From the NCBI GenBank assembly GCA_910587375.1, contig CAJULR010000037.1, forward strand, positions 1-20,905: a DNA stretch of 20,905 bases, read 5' to 3'. Made by a program: the position numbers and the translations under genes. Position 1 is the stretch's first letter; the number at the start of each line of letters is the position of its first letter. The stretch is from Candidatus Gastranaerophilales bacterium. Lineage in GTDB: Bacteria; Cyanobacteriota; Vampirovibrionia; Gastranaerophilales; Gastranaerophilaceae. The notes under the pieces are model-generated. The model saw only the letters and a program-made list of their open reading frames with translations. It ran no database searches and was not told the DNA's origin. Below are positions 13,451-20,763 of the stretch, in pieces.

Positions 13451-16384
13451 ATGCAAGTTTCTAATTATGGCTATAATCAATATAATGCTTCATTTAAAGG
13501 GCTTTTTAAAAGCAAAAAAGCAAAAGGACACGAAAGCGCTCAAGACACTAAAACAACTTCAAGCGAAACAACTGCAACGGTTTTAGGGAATATGAAAGCA
13601 GGCATTGTTCCTGCAGCAAAAACATACTTGCAAAAGGTGTTAAACACTAACTTTGACAGCTATTATAACTGTGTATACCAGCCCGTTGTGGATGAAATTA
13701 ACGCACTTGAAGCGGAATATTCAAAGCTTTCAGATGAAGAATTAATGAATAAAACAGCCGAATTCAAGGCAAAACTTGCAAAAAGACCCACTTCAGATGA
13801 CCCTGTGAAAGATTTAGAACTTGAAAAAGAAGCTCTTGATAAAATTTTGCCGGACGCTTTTGCAACCGTTCGCGAAGCGTCAAAAAGACAGCTTGGAAAA
13901 CGCCATCACGACGTGCAATTGCTCGGCGGGCTAACCCTTCATAACAACCAAATTGCAGAAATGAGAACAGGCGAAGGCAAAACCCTTGTTGCAACACTTC
14001 CTGCATACCTTAATGCCCTTACAGGCAAAGGCGTACACGTCATAACGGTTAACGATTACCTTGCAAAAACAGGGTGCGAAGAGATGAGCAAAGTCTTCAA
14101 TGCCCTTGGGCTCAGTGTCGGCTGCATATCCTCAAGCAAAGAAGACCTTATCTTTAACGGCAAAGAAGACGCAAACGGAAAAATAAGAAGCAGAAAATCA
14201 ACAGCATTAAACAGAAAAGATGTTTATAATTGCGACATAACTTACGGCACAAACGGCGAATTTGGATTTGACTATTTAAGGGATAATATGGCAAAAACCC
14301 CCGAAAGCCAGGTTCAGCGCCCCTTCAGCTATGCAATTGTAGATGAAGTTGACAGCATTTTAATTGATGACGCCAGAACTCCGTTGGTTATAGGCGGAGG
14401 CAATAGTGCGCCTCAAGAGATATGCAGCAAAATGAACAATGTTGCAAATGCTCTTAAAATTGATGTTGATTATGAAGTTGACATAAAAGAAGGAACAATC
14501 GTTCTTACAGAAGAAGGGCTGGAAAAAGCCCAAAAGCTTATTGGCTCAGATGATTTATATGATAGCGAAGAACAATATGCTCACCGCCTAACACAAGCAT
14601 TAAAGGCAAAAGAGCTATTCACTAAAAATAAGGATTATGTTGTTCAAGACGGCGAAATTGTTATTATTGACAAATCAACAGGCCGTCCGATGAAAGGGCG
14701 TCAATGGGGCGAAGGGCTTCACCAGGCAGTTGAAGCAAAAGAAGGTGTTAAAATTAACGGCGAAGGCGGAACCCTTGCAAGCATTACATATCAAAACTTA
14801 TTCAGGCTATACCCAAGGCTTGGGGGCATGACAGGCACTGCCTTAACTGAAAAAGAAGAGTTTGAAAAAATTTACGGACTTGAAGTTAACAAAGTTCCGA
14901 CAAACAAACCTGACAGAAGAATTGACGAGCCTGATTCCATTTATATGACAGAAAGAGCAAAACTAAATGCCATAGCAAATGAAGTTGAAAAAATGCATGC
15001 GCTTGGAAGGCCCGTATTAATTGGCACAACAAGCATTGAAAAATCTGAACAAATATCAGCATTTTTAAAAAAACGCGGCATTGAACATAATGTTTTAAAC
15101 GCAAAACAAGCAGAAAAAGAAGCTGCAATCATAGCCCAGGCGGGAAGAAAAGGCGCTGTCACAATTGCAACAAATATGGCAGGAAGAGGAACGGACATCT
15201 TGCTTGGCGGAAATGCCGAATTTCTTGCAAAAGAAGAACTTGAAAAACAGGGCATTACCCCTGAAAACACTCCAAATTACGACGAACTTTTAGACGCGCT
15301 TATTGAAGAAAAAGATGTGGAAACAAAGGCTGAGCGCAAATTTGTTAACGATTTAGGCGGCCTGCATGTTATAGGCACCGAAAAACATGATTCAAGACGC
15401 GTTGACAACCAATTAAAAGGCCGCGCCGCACGCCAGGGCGACAACGGTTCAACAAAATTTTTCCTATCCCTTGAGGATGATTTAATACGCATTTTTGGAA
15501 GCGAAGAACTTAAAAGCCACGTGGCAAAACTCGACACCGATAATGACGCCCCGATTGAAAATGCAGCAATTCATTCTTTAGTTGACAGGTGTCAAAGAAA
15601 TATGGAAGCAAAAAACTTTGAAATAAGAAAAAGTGTCCTTGAATATGACGACATTTTAAATTTACAGCGTCAAAAATTCTATGAACACCGCAACATCGCC
15701 CTTAAAGAGCCCGATTTAAGAAAATACATAGAAAGTATGATTAAAAAAGAGGCAGAAAGGCTTGTAAACATTCATATTTCGCCGGAACTTAACCCGGATG
15801 AGCCCACAGGCGAAGCTTTAGACAATCTTATCGAAGATTTACACTACGAAATTCCTCAATTATCCTACGTGTCAAAAGGCGATTTTGAAGGAATGTCTTA
15901 CAAAGAAATTGTTTCAAAAATTAAAAATCTTGCAATTGAAGCATACAAACAGCAAGAATTAGAAGTCACCGGCTCCTACAGGGCATATATAGGACAACCC
16001 GGCACTGAAGGCCTTGCCGGAGATGGCAGCATAATGAGAGATATTGAAAAAGAACTCCTTCTAAGAATAGCCGACAAATGCTGGGTGGAACATTTAACCT
16101 CCATACAAGCGCTTCGCGAAGGCGTGAGCTTAAGAGCATATGCCGGGAAAAAACCTCTTGAAGAATACAAAGTGGAAGCTTTTGAGATTTTTGACGACAC
16201 AATGGAAGAAATTCAAAGCGAAACGGTTAAACAATTGTTCAAGCTAAAATTCAATACTAAAAAAACTGCCCAAAAACAAGCTAAAAGCCCGCAAACCCAG
16301 ACATCTTCCCTAAACACAGCTGAAGGACAAAATCTTAGCACGCGACAACCGCGACAACCAAGAAACAGAAATTTAAAAATATAA
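13451..16384 (+). CDS. secA: Preprotein translocase ATPase SecA with N-terminal extension
   Basis: ATPase motor that pushes unfolded preproteins through SecYEG. 977 residues, against roughly 840-930 in most bacteria. Present are Walker A MRTGEGKT (171-178), ITYGTNGEFGFDYLRDNM (263-280), Walker B VDEVDSILIDDARTP (297-311), the preprotein cross-linking domain (about 320-470), TNMAGRGTDILLGG (574-587), and GRAARQGDNGS (657-667), then the scaffold and wing domains. Unusual: a 55-65 residue low-complexity N-terminal extension (NYGYNQYNASFKG, then Lys, Ser and Thr-rich); an extra about 25-residue insert before the second motif (234-258); and a C-terminus rich in Gln, Thr and Arg with no C-x-C-x-S zinc motif for SecB/lipid contact. 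AAGGA lies 6 bases before ATG. Confidence 0.97.
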   Translation: MQVSNYGYNQYNASFKGLFKSKKAKGHESAQDTKTTSSETTATVLGNMKAGIVPAAKTYLQKVLNTNFDSYYNCVYQPVVDEINALEAEYSKLSDEELMNKTAEFKAKLAKRPTSDDPVKDLELEKEALDKILPDAFATVREASKRQLGKRHHDVQLLGGLTLHNNQIAEMRTGEGKTLVATLPAYLNALTGKGVHVITVNDYLAKTGCEEMSKVFNALGLSVGCISSSKEDLIFNGKEDANGKIRSRKSTALNRKDVYNCDITYGTNGEFGFDYLRDNMAKTPESQVQRPFSYAIVDEVDSILIDDARTPLVIGGGNSAPQEICSKMNNVANALKIDVDYEVDIKEGTIVLTEEGLEKAQKLIGSDDLYDSEEQYAHRLTQALKAKELFTKNKDYVVQDGEIVIIDKSTGRPMKGRQWGEGLHQAVEAKEGVKINGEGGTLASITYQNLFRLYPRLGGMTGTALTEKEEFEKIYGLEVNKVPTNKPDRRIDEPDSIYMTERAKLNAIANEVEKMHALGRPVLIGTTSIEKSEQISAFLKKRGIEHNVLNAKQAEKEAAIIAQAGRKGAVTIATNMAGRGTDILLGGNAEFLAKEELEKQGITPENTPNYDELLDALIEEKDVETKAERKFVNDLGGLHVIGTEKHDSRRVDNQLKGRAARQGDNGSTKFFLSLEDDLIRIFGSEELKSHVAKLDTDNDAPIENAAIHSLVDRCQRNMEAKNFEIRKSVLEYDDILNLQRQKFYEHRNIALKEPDLRKYIESMIKKEAERLVNIHISPELNPDEPTGEALDNLIEDLHYEIPQLSYVSKGDFEGMSYKEIVSKIKNLAIEAYKQQELEVTGSYRAYIGQPGTEGLAGDGSIMRDIEKELLLRIADKCWVEHLTSIQALREGVSLRAYAGKKPLEEYKVEAFEIFDDTMEEIQSETVKQLFKLKFNTKKTAQKQAKSPQTQTSSLNTAEGQNLSTRQPRQPRNRNLKI

Positions 16385-16394
16385 CTTTAGGTTA

Positions 16395-17000
16395 TTAATT
16401 TCTTTTCTCTTCAACATATTTTATATATCGGCCAAAATCTTTTTTGGATAAATCCCTTACAGGAAGGCCGCCTTCCATTCCGACAACCTTAAAATACCCA
16501 CTCTGCGCCCAAAAAGCTTCATTTGCGGATTTTAATTCGACACAGTATTTTTTCTCATCTTGTGCCTTTTTTACTATGCTTGAAACCAAAGCTCCCCCAA
16601 GGCCTTTATAAACCCTGTTTTTTGAAGAAAATATTTCATCAGGGTGAGCCTGAATATAATTAATATTTACGCAGCTTTTCTTCCCAACGCTGTTTAGAAG
16701 AAATTTCTTTTCCTCAGATGTTTCCGCAATTGCAAGCGTGGCGCCCGTTTTGTCTTCAAGCCCGTAATAATGGCCGCAGCTCACGCACCTTGCGCCGCAA
16801 AAACCGTTCGCAATCGTCCCCATATATTTACCATCGGGCTGCCATAAGACGTTTAACCTCTGAATTTGTTCTCTGTCAGCCACGTTTGCAGGCTCATATT
16901 CAACAAAAGCAAGTTCACATTCTCCGCCTTCAATTTTTTGTACGGATGTTTTTGACAAAAACTTCTTTCCAAAATTCAAATTACCGATTGCTATATTCAT
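16395..17000 (-). CDS. GNAT-like N-acetyltransferase protein with a cysteine cluster
   Basis: 201 residues. The acetyl-CoA loop pattern of the GNAT fold is visible as VYKGLGGALVSSIVKKAQ (130-147), preceded by a strand VNINYIQAHPDE and followed by VELKSANEAFWAQSGYFKVVG, where the A-x-x-F-W-x-x-x-G-F/Y pattern closes the fold. The middle contains C68-x3-C72-x2-C75-x-H77, which looks like a possible metal knuckle inserted between the first strands. The N-terminus MNIAIGNLNFGKKF recalls the NASFKGLFK stretch of the neighbouring SecA. It is convergent with secA, 10 bases apart, with no room for a separate terminator. Acceptor unknown; small-molecule or protein acetylation are both possible. Confidence 0.6.
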   Translation of the reverse strand: MNIAIGNLNFGKKFLSKTSVQKIEGGECELAFVEYEPANVADREQIQRLNVLWQPDGKYMGTIANGFCGARCVSCGHYYGLEDKTGATLAIAETSEEKKFLLNSVGKKSCVNINYIQAHPDEIFSSKNRVYKGLGGALVSSIVKKAQDEKKYCVELKSANEAFWAQSGYFKVVGMEGGLPVRDLSKKDFGRYIKYVEEKRN

Positions 17001-17032
17001 TTTATCTCTTGTTCAATTTTTCTTTATGTATC

Positions 17033-17974
17033 TTATAAAACAGCTGAAACATTTTTTTTGAACAAAAACATGGCTGAAATTATTAAACAAGAAGCCCCGA
17101 TTACAATTTCAAAAGGGTATGCAGCAAGTTTATCAGAATTTAAAATCAGCGGAATTAAAAGTATTGCAAGCGACGGCGAGAAAAAGACCTGCATTTTTTC
17201 TAACATAAATAAAGCGGCAATCGTTGCAATAGAAAATGTTATATAAATAGAAACATCAAAATTTGCGGTTATATAACAAGCCCCTGCTCCAAGAAACGCA
17301 GAAAACACAAGGGTTAACCAAACAGCTTTCCATTTTTTCCTTAGCATTGATTTTGGGTTTGAAAACATAACAAAAGTAACAATCAAAGGCGGCGCCAAAA
17401 CAAATAAATGCCCGCTATGATACGGAATAACAGAAATTATAAATAAAATTAAAAGCAGTTTTAAATATTTTGCAGTTACCGTTCTTTTTTTATATTCTAT
17501 GGGACAAAACTCTTTTTTAGGCTTTATTGTACATTTTTCAAGGATTTTTTGCCCTGAAACCAAAATTAAAGATAATACAAAAACAATCAAAATATAAATG
17601 TAATCGCCAATATTAAAATACACAGGCAAAAGGGCCGTAGGAATTATGGGCACCAAATCCGTCTTTGAAAATATCAACCCCATTGCACAAAAAAGAAAAC
17701 AAACCCCAACCCTTAGAAATATAAAATCGGGAAGAAATTTTACGGCAAAAACACCCATTATGGCACAAAGTGTCATTAAAATAACAATTCTTATTCTGTT
17801 TGCATTCCACATTTGCCTCTCTAATACCCACATTCCAAGAACCAAAGCGGCCACTTCAGGAATTATTACTTCTTTTATTTGTAAAATGTCTGAAACAAAT
17901 ATCATTGCCATAATTAGCAAAAAAGCAAAAATATAGCGCATTTTTCTGATTATTTTTAAAAGGCTTGTCTTCAT
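17033..17974 (-). CDS. Multi-spanning membrane protein of unknown function
   Basis: 313 residues with about nine or ten hydrophobic helices and very short loops; a longer basic loop (about 150-170, IKPKKEFCPIEYKKRTV) divides it into two halves of similar build. Both halves begin with a basic stretch (KIIRKMRY, SMLRKKWKAVW) and contain a helix followed by a Pro-rich turn (VIIPEVAALVLGMW, LAPPLIVTFVMF), so an internal duplication is possible. The general look recalls HPP-type or FUSC-type integral proteins, but no diagnostic motif is seen, so I leave it unnamed. The ribosome site is poor (AAAGGACGG about 18 bases upstream). It lies 32 bases upstream of the GNAT-like gene on the same strand, so they probably form one transcript. 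Confidence 0.7.
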   Translation of the reverse strand: MKTSLLKIIRKMRYIFAFLLIMAMIFVSDILQIKEVIIPEVAALVLGMWVLERQMWNANRIRIVILMTLCAIMGVFAVKFLPDFIFLRVGVCFLFCAMGLIFSKTDLVPIIPTALLPVYFNIGDYIYILIVFVLSLILVSGQKILEKCTIKPKKEFCPIEYKKRTVTAKYLKLLLILFIISVIPYHSGHLFVLAPPLIVTFVMFSNPKSMLRKKWKAVWLTLVFSAFLGAGACYITANFDVSIYITFSIATIAALFMLEKMQVFFSPSLAILLIPLILNSDKLAAYPFEIVIGASCLIISAMFLFKKNVSAVL

Positions 17975-18105
17975 AATTTTAAGGTTTCACCGTCCTTTTA
18001 GTTTAAATAGTTTTTATGCCGTCACCTTGCTTGCACCTTTTTTATATCTTTTTCATATCTTTTTTTTAAAACAAGCAACATACTTTTTTACTATATAAAC
18101 ATAAC

Positions 18106-18132
18106 AAAAAAGAGGTTTTAAAAAAACCTCTT
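18106..18132 (-). terminator. Terminator downstream of tRNA-Leu
   Basis: On the minus strand a 10-bp stem AAGAGGTTTT / AAAACCTCTT with a 3-base loop is followed by a T-run. It starts a few bases after the tRNA 3' end (18137), a standard arrangement. Confidence 0.85.
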
Positions 18133-18136
18133 AAAG

Positions 18137-18221
18137 TGGTGGGCGCGAAGGGAATCGAACCCCCATGCATTGCTGCGCCAGATCCTAAATCTGGTGCGTC
18201 TACCAATTTCGCCACGCGCCC
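18137..18221 (-). tRNA. tRNA-Leu (anticodon UAG)
   Basis: 85 bases on the minus strand. The acceptor stem GGGCGCG pairs with CGCGCCC, followed by an encoded ACCA end. The D-arm contains GGCGAAATTGGTAGACGC. The anticodon stem CCAGA/TCTGG encloses TTTAGGA, giving anticodon TAG (18185-18187), which reads CUA leucine codons. A long variable arm with a GCA/TGC stem is typical of tRNA-Leu. The T-loop TTCGATT is regular, though its stem has two G-T pairs. The T-rich terminator follows directly. Confidence 0.97.
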
Positions 18222-18256
18222 ATATTTTCTATTCAATTGTCAAATCTTTGTTTCCG

Positions 18257-18316
18257 GGCGAAATTGGAACCATATTTTGTTGTATTCGTAAACTCATACA
18301 AGGCTCACGCGCCCAT
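18257..18316. repeat. tRNA-Leu-derived fragments upstream of the tRNA gene
   Basis: CACGCGCCCAT at 18306-18316 repeats the 5' end of the tRNA gene (18213-18223) in the same orientation, and the bases after it (TTTAATATTCAGTT) resemble the tRNA flank (ATTTTCTATTCAATT). In addition GGCGAAATTGG at 18257-18267 is an inverted copy of the tRNA D-arm (18203-18213). They may be remains of a decayed second tRNA copy or of an integration event. The rest of 18222-18414 shows no gene. Confidence 0.45.
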
Positions 18317-18414
18317 TTAATATTCAGTTACTACATGCCCACAGGGCACATAAAAAATGTACCGTAAACCAAAATTTCCGTCAAGTACAAAATTAATAAA
18401 AACTTAAAACCTCC

Positions 18415-18443
18415 TTGACATCCGTTTTTTTCTGTTGTGTAAT
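18415..18443 (+). promoter_or_regulatory. Strong promoter of rpsO
   Basis: Consensus TTGACA (18415-18420), exactly 17 bases, TGTAAT (18438-18443, five of six consensus). It leaves a leader of about 40 bases before rpsO that ends in AAAAGGA. S15 represses its own translation in many bacteria, but no clear structure is seen in this short leader. Confidence 0.8.
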
Positions 18444-18491
18444 ATATTTACGCCACCTTTTTAAGTAAATATAAATTTAAAAGGATTCAAA

Positions 18492-18761
18492 ATGACAATC
18501 AATCTTAAAAACAAACAGGAATTAATTAAAAAATTCGGTAAAAATAGCAAGGATTCAGGCTCTGTTGAAGTTCAGGTTGCAATGCTTTCACAAAAAATTG
18601 CTGAATTAACCGAGCACCTTAAATCAAACGCAAAAGACTTTCAAGCAAAAAGAGGTCTTTTGATGATGGTTGGTAAAAGAAAAAGAATGCTTGCATACCT
18701 CAAGGAAGTAAACCTTGAAGCATACAGAAAGTTAATCAAAGACCTTAATTTAAGAGGTTAA
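18492..18761 (+). CDS. rpsO: 30S ribosomal protein S15
   Basis: Binds the central domain of 16S rRNA early in 30S assembly and contributes to a bridge with the 50S subunit. The 89 residues are exactly the family length. Typical sections are DSGSVEVQVAMLSQKIAELTEHLK (21-44), KDFQAKRGLLMMVGKRKRMLAYL (48-70, the rRNA-binding helix with its basic cluster) and a final helix ending LNLRG. The ribosome site AAAAGGA lies 6 bases before ATG. It is a single-gene unit here, with its own consensus promoter and terminator. The usual partner pnp (polynucleotide phosphorylase) is not downstream. Confidence 0.98.
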   Translation: MTINLKNKQELIKKFGKNSKDSGSVEVQVAMLSQKIAELTEHLKSNAKDFQAKRGLLMMVGKRKRMLAYLKEVNLEAYRKLIKDLNLRG

Positions 18762-18781
18762 TAACCTGTTTTAAAACTGTT

Positions 18782-18814
18782 AAAAGCACCTCAAATTAAA
18801 AGGGGTGCTTTTTT
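18782..18814 (+). terminator. Rho-independent terminator of rpsO
   Basis: Stem AAAAGCACCTC / GGGGTGCTTTT (11 pairs with one G-T), 9-base loop, and a run of six T residues, 20 bases after the rpsO stop codon. Confidence 0.9.
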
Positions 18815-18884
18815 AAATCCATATATTACCCCTGCCTGTATATCGGCAAAAACACTGGAGTGCCCGGTTTTCAAGGAGAACAAA

Positions 18885-19952
18885 ATGAGAATTTTAACAA
18901 TAGGAAATTCTAAAAACATTGAAATTTTGACAAATTTTCTTGCCCAAAACAAAGATTTTCTCGTTTTTACAACGCTTGAAAACACAGAAGCAAACGCCAC
19001 AGGCATTCGCCCCGAAAACATTGATGAATTAAGGGATTTCGCCCTTGCAAACGAAATAAATTTAACAATCGCAGCAGGGGATACCCTCCCTGATATTGAT
19101 TATTTAACGGTTTTTGGTGAAAATAATCTTGCAATTTTAACCCCAGACAGAGAAGCCTTGAAAATCGCTTCCTCAAAGGCTTTCGGGAAAAAATTTATCT
19201 ATAAAAATAAAATTCAAACCCCAAGGTTTGCCTTTTTTGAAAAACCAAACCTTGCAATTGAACACATAAAAACCGCCCAATATCCAATAATAATCAAGCC
19301 TGACGGCCATTCTGACACAGAAACCGCATACATCGCAGAAACATTTTCTGCCGCAAAAAAACAGGCCGAAAAGCTTTTCCAGAGAGGAAATTCCAAGGTT
19401 TTAACAGAAGAATACATTTATGGCAAAGAAGCCTCAATTTATGTGCTATCAGACGGTTTTAAGCCAATTATTCTTGGCTCTTGCGCCAATTTTCAAAATG
19501 AAATTTCAATTTTAAACCCTTCATTTTTAGATAAAAATTTGGAAGAAAAAATTTATAATGAAATAATTTTCCCGACAATTTCAGGGCTTGCAAGGGAAGA
19601 AGCTGAATACACGGGCGTTTTAGGGTTTGACGTCATAATCACTCCAAAAAAAGAGGTCTATTTAATAGAATACAACTCGTTTTTTAAGGATATTGACTGC
19701 GAAATTATATTAAAAGGCAATGCTGAAAATTGGGCAAAACTCTTTATGGACGCCATTATAGGGACTTTGCAGGACAATTTTGAAACTCCCTTTTCAATTA
19801 AAAAAGAAGATGAATATTTTGGCGCATTCAGGCTGGATAATGAAATAATTTCAGACAGCGCAAAAACCCTTAGGGCCTTAAAAAACAAGCTTTTTGCAGA
19901 GGGGCTTGATGAAAATATGTTTTCTGAGGCAGAAAAAATATGGCGCCTGTAA
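18885..19952 (+). CDS. PurD-like ATP-grasp protein, divergent and shortened
   Basis: 355 residues with the order of a phosphoribosylamine-glycine ligase (GAR synthetase): N-terminal domain from MRILTIGNSKN, then ASSKAFGKKFIYKNKIQTPRF (95-115), strand with the ATP-grasp lysine YPIIIKPDG (133-141), TEEYIYGKEASIYVLSDG (174-191), and LIEYN (260-264). True PurD enzymes are about 420 residues and have A-G-K-G-V after K-A-D-G-L, G-P-N-T-G-G-M-G, and N-x-R-F-G-D-P-E. Here these read HSDTETAYI, NFQNEISILNPSF and EYNSFFKDID. So nucleotide binding may remain while amine or acid substrate binding has changed. It may be a paralogue with a new substrate, or a fast-evolving PurD. AAGGAG lies 6 bases before ATG. 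The next gene yidD starts inside its last codons. Confidence 0.7.
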   Translation: MRILTIGNSKNIEILTNFLAQNKDFLVFTTLENTEANATGIRPENIDELRDFALANEINLTIAAGDTLPDIDYLTVFGENNLAILTPDREALKIASSKAFGKKFIYKNKIQTPRFAFFEKPNLAIEHIKTAQYPIIIKPDGHSDTETAYIAETFSAAKKQAEKLFQRGNSKVLTEEYIYGKEASIYVLSDGFKPIILGSCANFQNEISILNPSFLDKNLEEKIYNEIIFPTISGLAREEAEYTGVLGFDVIITPKKEVYLIEYNSFFKDIDCEIILKGNAENWAKLFMDAIIGTLQDNFETPFSIKKEDEYFGAFRLDNEIISDSAKTLRALKNKLFAEGLDENMFSEAEKIWRL

Positions 19953-20218
19953 GATTTTTTAAATTTCTAAAAACGTGCACAGGCAAGGTTTTTGGCTTGT
20001 TTTCTAAAATTTTAAAAGCCTTAATCATAAGACTAATCGGCGTTTACAGGTTTTTTTCAAAGCTAACGCCCTCCGTATGCCGCTTTCAGCCCACATGTTC
20101 AAAATATACAATTGAAGCTATTGAAAAATACGGCGTTGTAAAAGGCTTATACCTTGGCGCAAAGCGGATTTTGAGGTGTCACCCGGGAAACCCCGGCGGT
20201 TATGACCCTGTTCCATAA
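19940..20218 (+). CDS. yidD: Membrane protein insertion efficiency factor YidD
   Basis: Small membrane-associated protein that helps YidC insert inner-membrane proteins. 92 residues; the conserved core starts at about residue 28 with IIRLIGVYRFFSKLTP, then CRFQPTCSKYTIEAIEKYG (47-65), LGAKRILRCHPGNPGGYDPVP (72-92). The three family cysteines (47, 53, 80) are present. An N-terminal addition of about 20 residues (MAPVRFFKFLKTCTGKVFGL) precedes the core and is amphipathic. The gene overlaps the PurD-like gene by 13 bases, indicating coupled translation; GAGG lies about 12 bases upstream of the ATG. In most bacteria yidD sits between rnpA and yidC, so its place here is unusual. Confidence 0.95.
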   Translation: MAPVRFFKFLKTCTGKVFGLFSKILKALIIRLIGVYRFFSKLTPSVCRFQPTCSKYTIEAIEKYGVVKGLYLGAKRILRCHPGNPGGYDPVP

Positions 20219-20763
20219 CCCAAAAAAGCTTGTGTAACAGCATTTTAAAGGGTTTAATTTATGTGTAAGAGGCACAGGATAAGTATTTTCAAGGTTTAAT
20301 TTGCCAAAAAATAAGAATACAAAAGGATTTTGAGGGTATTTTTTATATTTTTCACATTAATTTCGCTAAAATCAAGTCAAGAGAATGCTTTCCTTCGTTG
20401 TAAAACCATAAAATCAGCACCACACAAAGCATTTCGCCAATTTAAAAAGTAAAAAACCATAAATCCAAAATAAATAATCGCCCTAAAACTCAATAACTGC
20501 AAGGGTTATAGTCCGTGTAAAATACTTAAAACAGCTTACCCCAAAGCTTTATAGCCTATTTTTTGCTCTACAAATTCAAACATACCAATTTTTCTAAGTT
20601 GCAATTTTACAACAGAGAACAAAAAACGTTACCTAACTTAATTATTTTTTGTGGTAAAAAATTAATAAAGGGGGTTTATAGCCCGAAAAAATTGGCGAAA
20701 GCTGCTAAATTTTGGCAAAAATTGGCGAAAAACCACAAACAAGAGGAAAACCGGGGGTTTTAA
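20219..20763 (+). other. 545-bp non-coding region upstream of dnaE
   Basis: No credible gene is seen. AACCC/GGGTT around 20217-20254 makes only a weak terminator for yidD. Short repeats are present: GGTTTAATTT at 20251-20260 and 20293-20302, the word TTATAG followed by C/T-rich bases near 20507, 20549 and 20676, and the phased pair at 20687-20730. I found no convincing -35/-10 pair for dnaE. The length is large for this otherwise compact window, so a small RNA or a long leader cannot be excluded. Confidence 0.5.
20687..20730 (+). repeat. Phased direct repeat AAAAATTGGCGAAA
   Basis: The 14-base word occurs at 20687-20700 and 20717-20730, exactly 30 bases apart (about three helical turns), with a degenerate TTTTGGCAAAA in between (20710-20720). 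It lies 34-77 bases before the dnaE start. It could be a regulator site; the binding protein is unknown. Confidence 0.55.

Noticed and set aside
20563..20763. 66-residue Lys-rich frame (TTG start) ending directly before dnaE
   Set aside because: It has no ribosome site, spans the phased non-coding repeats and the dnaE ribosome site, and has low-complexity composition.
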